The translations under genes and the position numbers were made by a program. Below the pieces are notes generated by a model. The model saw only the letters and a list, made by a program, of their open reading frames with translations. It had not been told where the DNA came from and searched no databases. Below, in pieces: positions 37,059 to 45,383 of a stretch of 59,996 nt of DNA (positions are counted from its first letter, which is position 1; every line of letters begins with the position of its first letter). This stretch comes from Gemmatimonadota bacterium. Lineage in GTDB: Bacteria; Gemmatimonadota; Gemmatimonadetes; Longimicrobiales; Gaopeijiaceae. The DNA lies in NCBI GenBank assembly GCA_030827315.1, contig JAURER010000018.1:1-59996 (forward strand), in the 5' to 3' direction.

Positions 37059-37925
37059 ATGGCCAGTAAAGAGATGACCCCACGCCAGCTCAAACGCGAG
37101 CTCGGAAAGTCGAAGGCCGCCCACGAGAAGGCGGAGTCGCGGCTGAAGAAGTCGAGGGACGCCCAGCAGAAGCTCGAAGCGAGTCTCAGGAAGGCGAAGG
37201 AAGCTCAGGAAAAGACGAAGGGCCAACTCAGAAAAGTCGAGGCCAGGCTCAAGAAGGCCGAAGCCGACAGGACCAGGGCGATGACGCGTCTCGAGGCTGA
37301 AAAGTCCAGGACGAAGGCGGCTCGCGAACGGGAAGCCGAGGCCCGCAAGCGGGCATCCCAGGCGCGCCGCAAGGCGACCGCGAAGCAGGTGAAGGCGGAG
37401 GCCTCGATGGCCGCGACGAAGGTCGTGGCGTCCGTGGCCGGCAGCGCGGCGAAGCGCGAGGCGAGGAAGGCCGCTCGAAAGGCGAAGGCGGTCGCGAAAG
37501 ACGTGGCAGGGGCGGCCACCGCAGCGGCGAAGACTGCCCGCCGCGAGGCTCCCGCGCGCAGCAAGGCTGCCCGGGAAAAGGCCCGCACGGTCGCGACCAA
37601 GGCACGGAGGGTCGCCCGGGACGCGAAGATCGTGGCACAAGGCGTGAAGGCCGGCGCGGCGGCGGCACGTGACGAATTCGAACGAGGCCGGGAAGACGCC
37701 CGCCGGGAGCTGGCCGCGAAGAAGCGAAAGGCCGCCGCCCGCAAAAAGGCCGTTGCCAGGAAGGCGGCGGCCCCGGAGGCAGGAGCCGGAAGGAAGACCG
37801 CGAGCCGCAAGGGCGCGCCGAAGAAACGGGCCGCAGCGAAGAAGAAGAAGAAGACCGCGACCGTTACCGGAGACGGCCCGGAGGCCGTCGCCCCCGAAAT
37901 CCCGCCCACGAGCGGCCCCACCTGA
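37059..37925 (+). CDS. Lys/Ala-rich histone H1-like or coiled-coil protein
   Basis: A 288-aa, strongly basic protein. Residues 10-110 form a continuous charged coiled coil (repeated KxxE/RKAE heptads). Residues about 120-270 are Ala/Lys/Arg-rich with AAKKRKAAARKKA- and RKAARKAK-type blocks resembling the C-terminal tails of histone H1 and bacterial HU extensions. It may bind DNA or polyphosphate-like anions. GGAGG lies five bases before the ATG at 37059. Low complexity prevents family assignment. Confidence 0.7.
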   Translation: MASKEMTPRQLKRELGKSKAAHEKAESRLKKSRDAQQKLEASLRKAKEAQEKTKGQLRKVEARLKKAEADRTRAMTRLEAEKSRTKAAREREAEARKRASQARRKATAKQVKAEASMAATKVVASVAGSAAKREARKAARKAKAVAKDVAGAATAAAKTARREAPARSKAAREKARTVATKARRVARDAKIVAQGVKAGAAAARDEFERGREDARRELAAKKRKAAARKKAVARKAAAPEAGAGRKTASRKGAPKKRAAAKKKKKTATVTGDGPEAVAPEIPPTSGPT

Positions 37926-37967
37926 TCCGCCCACGTCGACCCGCACCCACTTCCACCGAAGAGCCCC

Positions 37968-39533
37968 ATGAGACCGTCCGCCCGACTCCTCGCCACGGCG
38001 AGCATCGCCATGCTGGCTTCGGCGTCCGCCCTCTCCGCCCAGTCCGGTCCCGAGGTCGCGCGGGCGTACCGAGAGGCCCACGAACCGGAACTGGTCCGTG
38101 ACTTCGCCGAGCTCCTCAGCTATCCGAACCGCGCGTTCACGCCGGAGATCCGTGAGGCAGCGCTCTACATCCGCGACGAGATGCGCGCCGTGGGCGTCGA
38201 CACGGAGCTCGTGGAGATCGAGGGCGCGTCTCCTCTCGTGCTCGGTGTCCTGGAGGTGCCGGGCGCCTCGCGCACCCTCGGTATCTACGTCCACTACGAC
38301 GGTCAGCCCGTCGATCCGTCCAACTGGACCCACGACCCCTTCGACCCGACGCTGTACACGAGGGCGATGGAAGCGGGTGGTACGCCGATCGACCTTCCGA
38401 CCGACGGCGCCGCGGTGGATCCCGAATGGCGTCTGTACGCCCGCTCGGCTGGAGACGACAAGGCACCGATCGCCGCGATCCTCCCGGTCCTGCGCTCGTT
38501 TCGTGAATCCGGGGTGACCCCGACGTCGAACCTCGTTTTCATGTTCGACGGCGAGGAGGAGGCGGGTTCGCGAAATCTGCAGCAGTACATGGAGATGTCG
38601 GCCGACGTTCTCGACGACATCGACGTGTGGCTCTTCTTCGACGGCCCCGCGCACGCGAGCGGTCGACCGCAGGTCACGTTCGGCGTGCGCGGTTCGTTCG
38701 GCATGGAGGTCACGGTCTACGGCGCCACGCGGAACCTGCACTCCGGGCATTACGGAAACTGGGCGCCCGACACGGGAAACATCCTGGCGCACCTCCTCGC
38801 GTCCATGAAGGACGATGCCGGCAACGTCCTGGTCGACGGGTGGTACGACACCTTCGAGCCGATCGGCGCCGAGGAGCGCTCTGCGCTCGATGCGATGCCC
38901 GACTGGGACGACGAGCTCAAGCGCGAGCTCGGGCTCGTTCGCACGGAAGGTGAGCCCGAGAGCCTGCCCGAGCGACTGCTCGTGCCGGCCCTCAACGTTC
39001 GGGGCATCACGAGCGGAAACACCGGGTCCCTGGCCCAGAACGTGATCCCCAATGAAGCCGTCGCGGCGCTCGGGATCCGCATGGTGAAAGGCAACACCTC
39101 CGAGCAGCTCCGGGAGCTGATCGTGCGCCACATCGAGCGTCAGGGCTTCCACGTGGTCGAGGAGGATCCCGACTTGGAGACGCGCCTCCGCTACCCGCGC
39201 ATCGCGAAGGTGACCGGTGGCCGGGGAGGGTCGGTCGCGGCGCGGACCTCGATGGCCGACCCATACGCGCAGAGCGTCCTCGCCGCAGCCCACCGGGCAG
39301 CCGACCGCGCGTTCGGCGAAGGCAGCCTGGTCGTGGCACCCGGAATGGGAGGGACCCTGCCCCTGAACCTGTTCACCGACGTCGCGGGCAAGCCCGCGGT
39401 GGTGGTGCCGGTCGCGAACCACGACAACAACCAACACGCCCCGGACGAGAACCTCCGGATCGCGAACCTCTGGTACGCGATCGATCTGTACGCCGCGCTC
39501 ATGACGATGCCGGTTACCGTCTTCGTGCCGTGA
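37968..39533 (+). CDS. Exported M20-family metallopeptidase
   Basis: A 521-aa protein with a signal peptide (SASALSAQ). Metal and catalytic residues are visible: YVHYDGQPV (His and Asp), the Asp of SAGDDKAP, DGEEEAGS (Glu-Glu), and NLHSGHYGNWAPD in the dimerisation domain. The C-terminal His is in ANHDNNQHAPDENL. The family hydrolyses dipeptides or acylated amino acids; a periplasmic dipeptidase is most likely. Sequence from start to end is intact. Confidence 0.9.
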   Translation: MRPSARLLATASIAMLASASALSAQSGPEVARAYREAHEPELVRDFAELLSYPNRAFTPEIREAALYIRDEMRAVGVDTELVEIEGASPLVLGVLEVPGASRTLGIYVHYDGQPVDPSNWTHDPFDPTLYTRAMEAGGTPIDLPTDGAAVDPEWRLYARSAGDDKAPIAAILPVLRSFRESGVTPTSNLVFMFDGEEEAGSRNLQQYMEMSADVLDDIDVWLFFDGPAHASGRPQVTFGVRGSFGMEVTVYGATRNLHSGHYGNWAPDTGNILAHLLASMKDDAGNVLVDGWYDTFEPIGAEERSALDAMPDWDDELKRELGLVRTEGEPESLPERLLVPALNVRGITSGNTGSLAQNVIPNEAVAALGIRMVKGNTSEQLRELIVRHIERQGFHVVEEDPDLETRLRYPRIAKVTGGRGGSVAARTSMADPYAQSVLAAAHRAADRAFGEGSLVVAPGMGGTLPLNLFTDVAGKPAVVVPVANHDNNQHAPDENLRIANLWYAIDLYAALMTMPVTVFVP

Positions 39534-39660
39534 GGGTCCGGGCAGGACCTGCACGCGAGCGCGGCGTCACGGCAGACCTGAGGGGAGGTCGGGCGTCTCC
39601 CTCGTGAGCTGGCGCGCGTAGGCCTCGGCGCCCAACGAGCGTGGCGCGCCCAGCCAGAGC

Positions 39661-40683
39661 TCAGTTGCCGAGCTGGAAGGTGAAGAGCAATCGGTGCGCG
39701 AGCTCGTCCTGGAGCGGGACCATCCAGTTCGCCTGAAGGGTGGCCACGCTCGTGGGCCAGGCGTTGAATCCAAGCACGACGTAGTCGTTGGCTTCGCCCT
39801 GACTGGGGTCACGATAGCGATCCCAGCGCGCCAGCAGCTGCGTCCGTACCGTCGTCATCCACCCGGCCGTCAGGTAGTGCCCCAGCGCATTGAAGTCGGC
39901 CCCCACGTCCGGCTGCCACGCGCCCCGGTGGATCTCGCCGTCGAGCATGAGCGGGCCCATCTCCAGGCGCGCGTCGAGGCCCAGCAGCTTCCCCTGGCCC
40001 CGGTACCCGGCTCCACCACCGGTGAGGAACGGCTGGATGGCCTCGTCCTGGCCGAGCGCGCCCTGGACCGCCACCTGGAGCGTGCCCTCGCCGACCTCAA
40101 TCCCTGCCACCTTCACGCGGGCGATCCCGACGAGGGGCTCGCCGTCGCCCTCTGCGATGCGACGCCCGGTGAACACGCCGGATGACCAGGAGAGCGCGTC
40201 CGTGATCTGCCCCCCCAACTGGATCCCCGTCTGGCGGTTGGGCCCGATGTCGTTGATGACGCGCGAACGGAATGCGAAATCCAGGTCCCGGGCGTAGAGA
40301 ATGAACTCCTCGCTGTAGAACGGCTTGAAACGTCCCGCCCAGGCGTAGAAGCGGGGGCTGTGCGTCCACCCCACACGTGCGTCCAGGAGGACGCTGGGCG
40401 CGGCGAAGTTCGTCTGGACGAGGTAACTGAAGCCCCCGTCGAGGTCACCCTCGAGACGAAGGCGCACCTGACTCGCGGTGACCCGGGTCCGGGCCTCCTC
40501 GAGGCCCGCGTCGGCGTTGATGCGTGTGAGGAAGCGCAGCCGCATGGCCGGCTGGCTGAAGACGGACCGAGCCTGCGCGAGGAGGGGCTCCTGGTCCTGC
40601 GCAGCGGCGGACGAGGCTAGGAAGCCGATGCCCGTGGCCGCGATCAGGACGGGGAGGCAGAAGAGCGATCGAGTGCGTGGCAT
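39661..40683 (-). CDS. Porin, phosphate-selective OprO/OprP-like
   Basis: A 340-aa outer-membrane barrel with a signal peptide (SSAAAQ-DQ), alternating amphipathic strands and a terminal hydrophobic strand (HRLLFTFQLGN). The segments FSYLVQTNFAAPSVLLDARVGW and YAWAGRFKPFYSEEFILYARD are typical of the porin O/P superfamily. Specificity for phosphate is not established by the sequence. Confidence 0.8.
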   Translation of the reverse strand: MPRTRSLFCLPVLIAATGIGFLASSAAAQDQEPLLAQARSVFSQPAMRLRFLTRINADAGLEEARTRVTASQVRLRLEGDLDGGFSYLVQTNFAAPSVLLDARVGWTHSPRFYAWAGRFKPFYSEEFILYARDLDFAFRSRVINDIGPNRQTGIQLGGQITDALSWSSGVFTGRRIAEGDGEPLVGIARVKVAGIEVGEGTLQVAVQGALGQDEAIQPFLTGGGAGYRGQGKLLGLDARLEMGPLMLDGEIHRGAWQPDVGADFNALGHYLTAGWMTTVRTQLLARWDRYRDPSQGEANDYVVLGFNAWPTSVATLQANWMVPLQDELAHRLLFTFQLGN

Positions 40684-40864
40684 CGGTGTACTCCGGCGAC
40701 GGGGAGCGGGGCGCAGGTGCCCCGGCTCGAGAGATCAGCATCAATTTAAGTGACCCCAAGCCGTCCGACGCGTCCCCCCGGCCGGGCCGGGGTAGCCGTG
40801 AGGCTACGGGCTCCCGATATTGCGCGACTATGCTGACCCTTCCGAACCCCAGGAGAACGACACG

Positions 40865-41452
40865 ATGCGCAGAGTCATGTGCGTCGCGCTTCTCGCGGGA
40901 GCGATCGTGACGGGCGCGCCGGTCGACGCCGGTGCTCAGGACGGCGGCCTTTTGGCCGTGGGCGAGATGGCCCCGGACTTCGAGCTCCCCGGAGCGACGA
41001 GGTACGGAGTGCTGGATCAGCCCGTACGCCTGAGCGACTACCGCGGCGAAACGGTCGTCCTCGCGTTCTTCTTCCGCGTCCGAACGCGTGGCTGAACAGT
41101 CCAGATGAGAGCGTACCGTGATCAGTACGCAAGCCTCTTCAACGAAGGACGCAACGTCGTCGTCATGGGCATCTCCAACGACGCGCCCGAGGAGGGCGCG
41201 TCCTGGCTCAAGGACGAGGACTTCCCGTACCTGTTCCTGAGTGACGCCGAGAACAACGGTGCCACGTACACCGCCTTCGGTGGTGGACTCCGGGACAACA
41301 ACATGGTCGACAGCCGGGCCGTGATCGTGGTCGGACCGGACGGTCGCATCGCGCACGTCATCGCGGCGTTCAACCAGAACGATCCGATGGCGTACGAGGA
41401 GCTGGCGGCCGCGGTCGATCGGGTGACGCCGGAGCCGGACGAGGGCGGCTGA
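40865..41452 (+). CDS. Exported peroxiredoxin, probable selenoprotein (in-frame UGA = Sec77)
   Basis: Read through TGA 41093-41095, this is a complete 195-residue peroxiredoxin. A signal peptide (residues 1-26, ending DAGAQ) is followed by APDFELPG and VRLSDYRGETVVLAFFFRVRTRG-[UGA]-TVQMRAYRDQY, then GISNDAPEEG, FLSDAENN and VVGPDGRIAHVI. The UGA is exactly at the peroxidatic Cys of the TxxC motif (FFxxxxTPGCT in PrxQ/BCP). The mature protein has no other Cys, so without Sec77 it would have no redox residue. A hairpin follows at SECIS distance. The product would be a periplasmic 1-Sec peroxiredoxin reducing peroxides. The nearby CcdA/TlpA pair, though separately transcribed, could feed electrons to it. 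Confidence 0.85.
41093..41130 (+). promoter_or_regulatory. Candidate Sec UGA codon and bacterial SECIS hairpin (peroxiredoxin)
   Basis: UGA at 41093-41095 is followed after 15 nt by a perfect 6-bp stem GCGTAC (41111-41116) / GTACGC (41125-41130) around the 8-nt loop CGTGATCA. There are 21 nt between UGA and loop, and a G at loop position 2. A short GAG/CTC lower helix (41107-41109 with 41135-41137) is possible. The loop start CGUG is the same as in the methyltransferase hairpin. Confidence 0.75.
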
Positions 41453-41500
41453 GCCCCGCAGTCTTCGACTTCCGGTGGAAACGGAGACCTAGACACGGCG

Positions 41501-41533
41501 AAGGGCCCGGCGGGAGAATCCGCCGGGCCCTTT
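41501..41533 (+). terminator. Rho-independent terminator between peroxiredoxin and TlpA-like genes
   Basis: AAGGGCCCGGCGG (41501-41513) pairs with CCGCCGGGCCCTT (41520-41532) around a 6-nt loop, followed by a short T run. It lies 50 bases after the peroxiredoxin stop and may also serve the convergent TlpA-like gene. Confidence 0.8.
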
Positions 41534-41609
41534 CGCGTCTCCGCCAGTGCGGATCCGGCGCCCGGCAGGCAGGCGGCCTGCGTGGGGGGAGCTCGGTGGG
41601 CCCGGAGGC

Positions 41610-42140
41610 TCAGCCTCCCGCCAGCGCCCGCACCGCCGAGACCAGGTCCTGATCGGTGCCGACGCCTGTATAGGCGACCTTCCCCTTGGCATCGAGCATG
41701 ACGACGATCGAGGTGGTGGTGGCGTTGTAGGCGCGCACCGCGGCACCCCGCGCGTCGAACAGATACGGATACCCGGGATCGTGCTCCTCCAGATGCCGCC
41801 GGACGCGTCGCACGCTCTGCGACACGCCCACCGCGACGGCGATCACGCTCACGCGATCACCCCACGTGGCCTGGAGGCGGTCCAACTGGGGCTGGAGCGC
41901 CTCGCACTGTTCGCACCACGTCGCCCAGAACTCGATGACCGCCGGCTTTCCCGGCTCGACGAAGTCGAGGAGTCGCACCGCGTTCCCGTCGAGGTCTTCG
42001 AGCTCCGCGTTCGGGCCCGGCGTGCCGAGTGCCAGCGAGACACCGCCCGACTGAGCCTGCGCACCGAAGGGGAGCAGGACCATGAAAGCCAGCGCGAGGG
42101 CGGCCGCTCTCGCGGCGTGAAGATACGTCCCTTGATTCAT
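41610..42140 (-). CDS. TlpA/ResA-like thioredoxin-fold protein
   Basis: A 176-aa exported thioredoxin-fold protein (signal cleaved near GAQAQ). The active site is WCEQC in EFWATWCEQCEAL, with the cis-Pro region near TTTSIVVMLDAKG. TlpA/ResA proteins keep periplasmic thiols reduced, for instance on apocytochrome c. It starts 17 bases after the CcdA-like gene, with which it forms an operon, so CcdA would be its electron donor. Confidence 0.88.
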   Translation of the reverse strand: MNQGTYLHAARAAALALAFMVLLPFGAQAQSGGVSLALGTPGPNAELEDLDGNAVRLLDFVEPGKPAVIEFWATWCEQCEALQPQLDRLQATWGDRVSVIAVAVGVSQSVRRVRRHLEEHDPGYPYLFDARGAAVRAYNATTTSIVVMLDAKGKVAYTGVGTDQDLVSAVRALAGG

Positions 42141-42157
42141 CGCACTCCCGAACCTGG

Positions 42158-42886
42158 TCAGAGGTTGTAGCCAGCCGTCACGAAGTAGTACTCCGCCATC
42201 GCGATCATGATCACCGCGGCGATGCGCTTCACCCAGACCATCCACCTTCCCGAGCGCGGAAGCAGCGCCAGCGTACCGGAGAAGAGCCCCACGGCAACGA
42301 GAAGCGCCGTCATGCCGAGTGAGAACACGAAGAGGTAGGCGAAACCCATGAGGCCGGCCTGGGTCGCGGCGACCCACGTGAGCACGACGGCGAACGCCGG
42401 CGCCCCGCACGGCGCGGCCACCACCCCCGACATGGCGCCCATGAGGAAGACGGCGCCGTACGAGCCGCCCTCGCTCGAGCTCGCTCGCTCGAGCAGGCGG
42501 CGCGGCACCGGAACCGGAAGCACGTCGAGCATCGTCAGGGCGAAGAGGAGCAGAAGGTTGCCGATCGCGAAGAGCGCCCAGGGGTTCGCACTGACGGTGC
42601 CGAAGAGCTGGCCTGTCAGCCCGGCGATCGCACCCAGCGTGGCGTAGAGCGCGGCCAGACCGACCGCGTACGTGAGGGTGAGACCGACCGTGCGCGACTT
42701 CGGCTGGTCCTCGCGCGCGGTTCCGGCGATGACCGCGCTGGTGATCGGGATCATCGGGTAGACGCACGGGGTGAGGCTCGTGAGCAGGCCGGCCACGAAC
42801 ATCGCACCCAGCGCGAGAAGCGGGCTGCCGGACAGCGCCTCGGCGAGACCGCCGGGAGGTTCGATCTGCAGGAGGGTCAGCGTCAT
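42158..42886 (-). CDS. CcdA/DsbD-type transmembrane thiol electron carrier
   Basis: A 242-aa inner-membrane protein with six hydrophobic helices and the two redox-active Cys of this family: SLTPCVYPMIPIT in the first helix and VAAPCGAPAF in the fourth. It carries reducing equivalents from cytoplasmic thioredoxin to periplasmic thioredoxin-like partners. Transcribed first, then the TlpA-like gene 17 bases later. Confidence 0.9.
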   Translation of the reverse strand: MTLTLLQIEPPGGLAEALSGSPLLALGAMFVAGLLTSLTPCVYPMIPITSAVIAGTAREDQPKSRTVGLTLTYAVGLAALYATLGAIAGLTGQLFGTVSANPWALFAIGNLLLLFALTMLDVLPVPVPRRLLERASSSEGGSYGAVFLMGAMSGVVAAPCGAPAFAVVLTWVAATQAGLMGFAYLFVFSLGMTALLVAVGLFSGTLALLPRSGRWMVWVKRIAAVIMIAMAEYYFVTAGYNL

Positions 42887-43058
42887 CGCTCGGGTGGTTG
42901 GGGAGACTCGGTGAAGGTGCAGCCGCGGAGCCCGGCGGTCCAACCCCCCCTCGTCTCGCCCGGTTCCGTCCGGCGTCGGACACGCCACGGAGCGACGCCT
43001 GCCCGACGAGCGCCAGGCGCCTGTTGGCGGCCGGCATCTCCGACGCCACCTTTGCCCG

Positions 43059-44150
43059 ATGCACCAGCATATGCGTCTAGCGAACATCATCGGACGACAC
43101 GGGGCCGGGCAGGTGCGAACCAGGGCGGCCTGGCTCGTGGGTCCCCTTCTTGTGGCCCTCGCCTCCTGCGGGAGCGAGCCGCCGCCGGCACTCACCGTCG
43201 GGCCGCTCGCCTGGACGGAATCGGACCTGCTGGGTCTGAGTGACGCGCGCCGCCGGACGCTGGCCGATCTCGCGGCCTTCGGCCTGAGCGTGGCGGATTC
43301 GTCGACCAGCGCCCTCGGTGCGCTCCTGGTGCAGGAATGGGTGGACGACCGCCGGATCGAGATCCTGGCCGCCGAGCTCGCCCTGGAGGCGAACGGTATC
43401 GGTGACGACGTGCTGGAAGCGCGCTACCTGACGGATCCTCGGTGGGAGCTCGTGGTCCGGCACATCCTCTTCTTCAGCGAGCGTTGGCGCTCCGCGGACC
43501 ACCGCGCGGAGGCGGAGGCCAAGGCCCGGCGCGCCATGGACGCGCTCCGGGCGGGAGCGGACTTCGCGGAAACCGCCGCCGCCCTGTCCGAGGAGCCCGG
43601 CGCAGAAGGCCGGCAGGGCCTGCTCACGCCAGGGCGAGAAGGGTCGTGGGTACCCGAGTTCTGGGCCGCCGCCCTCGCCCTCGAGCCGAGCGAGATCAGC
43701 CCCGTCACCGAGACGCAGTACGGCTACCACATCCTGCGCCTGGAGGACCGCCGCGTCGTACCCTTCGAGGAGGCCCGTTCGGCGATGGTCCGCCGCCTCG
43801 CGACGCAGATCGCTGACCCGCCCGTGGTCCTCGACGCGTGGCTCGCGCAGGAGGGCGCGACCGACGACGACCGTCGCGCCCTCACTCTGGCCGAGGCCGG
43901 CCGCCGAGGCATCCAGCTTGCCGACGGCGAACGGGCCGAAGTCGCACGCCGGTGGGACGACATCGTGTACCGACTCTCCACGACGCTCGGCTTCCGCTAC
44001 GGCGCCTCTCCGGCGCAGGTCGCGGAGGCCTCGCTCGCTGCGCTGTCCGACCCGGCGCAGGGTGCGAACCTCGCCCGCTCCGAGCTGGCCGAGCACCGGT
44101 CGCTCCTCGAGGCGCGCCACCCCGCCAGCTTCACGGGCGCCGAACGCTGA
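43059..44150 (+). CDS. Parvulin-type peptidyl-prolyl isomerase lipoprotein
   Basis: A 363-aa protein with a lipoprotein signal (LLVALASC), a SurA/PrsA-like helical N-terminal domain, and a PpiC rotamase domain: VRHILFF, AMDALRAGADFAETAAALSEEPGA, then LEPSEISPVTETQYGYHILRLEDRR. A C-terminal helical domain follows. It should assist folding of outer-membrane or periplasmic proteins. ATG 43071 is an alternative start. An M50-like protease gene follows about 95 bases later. Confidence 0.88.
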   Translation: MHQHMRLANIIGRHGAGQVRTRAAWLVGPLLVALASCGSEPPPALTVGPLAWTESDLLGLSDARRRTLADLAAFGLSVADSSTSALGALLVQEWVDDRRIEILAAELALEANGIGDDVLEARYLTDPRWELVVRHILFFSERWRSADHRAEAEAKARRAMDALRAGADFAETAAALSEEPGAEGRQGLLTPGREGSWVPEFWAAALALEPSEISPVTETQYGYHILRLEDRRVVPFEEARSAMVRRLATQIADPPVVLDAWLAQEGATDDDRRALTLAEAGRRGIQLADGERAEVARRWDDIVYRLSTTLGFRYGASPAQVAEASLAALSDPAQGANLARSELAEHRSLLEARHPASFTGAER

Positions 44151-44244
44151 TGCCGACGAGGGAATCGATGACCCGCGGCAACCGCAGGTCCATGAGCGCC
44201 ATCTCACGGTCGAAAACGAACGCCCTCCCCTGCCCTCCCGCACC

Positions 44245-44907
44245 ATGAAGAGAAAGATCCGTTTCCTGCTCGGCTTCGGCCTCTTCTTCGCAGGGCTGTG
44301 GTTCCTCTGGGATACGCCGGTGGTGTATCCGCTCAAGATCTTCGTGGTCCTCCTGCACGAGGCGAGTCATGCGCTCGCCGTCGTGTCGACGGGCGGCACG
44401 CTGGAGCGCATCACGCTGAGCCCGTACCAGGGCGGCGCCACGTATTTTCGCGGCGGCAACGCCCTGCTGGCGCTGTCGGCGGGATACCTGGGCAGCCTCC
44501 TGTGGGGCGGCCTGATGTTCACGGCGGCCCGGAACCGCCGGGTTCGTGCGGACTGGGTCAACGGCTTCATCGGCGTCACGGTCATCCTGCTGACCGTGTT
44601 CTTCATCCGGAACACGTTTGGTCTGGTGTTCGGGATCTTCTTCGGCGTAGCGATGGTGGCCGCCTCGCAGCGGATCGGCGGAAGCTGGAACCGGAGGCTC
44701 CTTCTCGCCCTCGGGCTTACCAGCGCGCTCTACGCGATCCTCGACATCAAGAGCGACGTGCTCGACCGCCCGGAGCTGGAGTCGGACGCCCACATGCTCG
44801 CCGAGCTCACCGGGGTTGGGACCACCACGACGTGGGGGATCCTCTGGATCACGATCGCGGTCGCGTTCGCGACGTGGCTCATGCTGCGGGCCTGGGACGA
44901 CGCCTGA
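44245..44907 (+). CDS. M50B-like membrane metallopeptidase
   Basis: A 220-aa protein with about six membrane helices and the zinc motif HEASH (H38-H42) in a helix (FVVLLHEASHALAVVSTGG). A GGNALLALSAGYLGSLLWGG segment follows, typical of the M50B-like family in which the peptidase domain is reduced. Members are presumed intramembrane or membrane-embedded proteases. It follows the parvulin gene and could be co-transcribed. Confidence 0.82.
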   Translation: MKRKIRFLLGFGLFFAGLWFLWDTPVVYPLKIFVVLLHEASHALAVVSTGGTLERITLSPYQGGATYFRGGNALLALSAGYLGSLLWGGLMFTAARNRRVRADWVNGFIGVTVILLTVFFIRNTFGLVFGIFFGVAMVAASQRIGGSWNRRLLLALGLTSALYAILDIKSDVLDRPELESDAHMLAELTGVGTTTTWGILWITIAVAFATWLMLRAWDDA

Positions 44908-45217
44908 AGCCCGCCCGGGCGGCCCTGCCCCGCGCGCGCTGCCACCCGCACGGCGCGTCGGTTTGGCGGGACGGCCCGACGCGGTCCCCGACGCCTCCGT
45001 CCATACCACATCTCGTGGCGTCGTGTCCTCCCCCTACCACGGTTCGTACGCTGGGGTTGCATCGCCCCCACCCGATCTCTTATCATGCCCACGTTCGAAA
45101 CGGCAACGTTCGAACTGGGCCCGGATCAGCCGCCACAGAAGGCACCGATCGGGGACCGCGGGCCTCGAGCCCGCTGGCGTAGGCGCCCTACTTTCCACCC
45201 GAAACAGGAGGTGATCC

Positions 45218-45280
45218 TTGTCTAGTCCGAGTACCCTGTCCAGCCTGGCACGGGCAAGCGATCGCCGGATCGGCTTCTAA
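45218..45280 (+). CDS. Very short ORF behind a perfect 12-base Shine-Dalgarno
   Basis: TTG 45218 lies six bases after AGGAGG within AGGAGGTGATCC (45206-45217), the full complement of the 16S rRNA 3' end. The frame encodes 20 residues, rich in Ser, Ala and Arg, and stops at TAA 45278-45280. A weak hairpin covers the stop codon, and a strong terminator follows about 65 bases later. The peptide has no recognisable family. The site could also be an RNA element that mimics or sequesters the ribosome. Confidence 0.35.
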   Translation: MSSPSTLSSLARASDRRIGF

Positions 45281-45343
45281 AGCCGGACCGCATCACAACG
45301 CTGTTCGCGCCGTACCCGGCTTCGCGCTGGGCTGCGACAGTGA

Positions 45344-45382
45344 GACGCCACCGGAGAAAGGTCCGGTGGCGTCTTTTTTTTT
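45344..45382 (+). terminator. Strong rho-independent terminator
   Basis: GACGCCACCGGA (45344-45355) pairs perfectly with TCCGGTGGCGTC (45362-45373) around a 6-nt loop, followed by nine T residues (45374-45382). Its orientation serves rightward transcription from the small unit upstream. The leftward FG-GAP gene ends immediately beside it. Confidence 0.93.
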
Positions 45383-45383
45383 C

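Larger units (their letters stand above)
45057..45382 (+). other. Unassigned small transcription unit
   Basis: Between two larger genes lie a promoter-like pair (TTGCAT 45057-45062, 18-nt spacer, TATCAT 45081-45086), two ACGTTCGAA direct repeats (45091-45099, 45106-45114), a very strong ribosome-binding site and a classical terminator. A 46-codon frame (ATG 45085, TAG 45223-45225) overlaps the putative -10 and ends inside the short frame described separately. The unit could be a small RNA, a leader-peptide RNA or a gene for a tiny protein. I recognise no RNA family. Confidence 0.45.
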
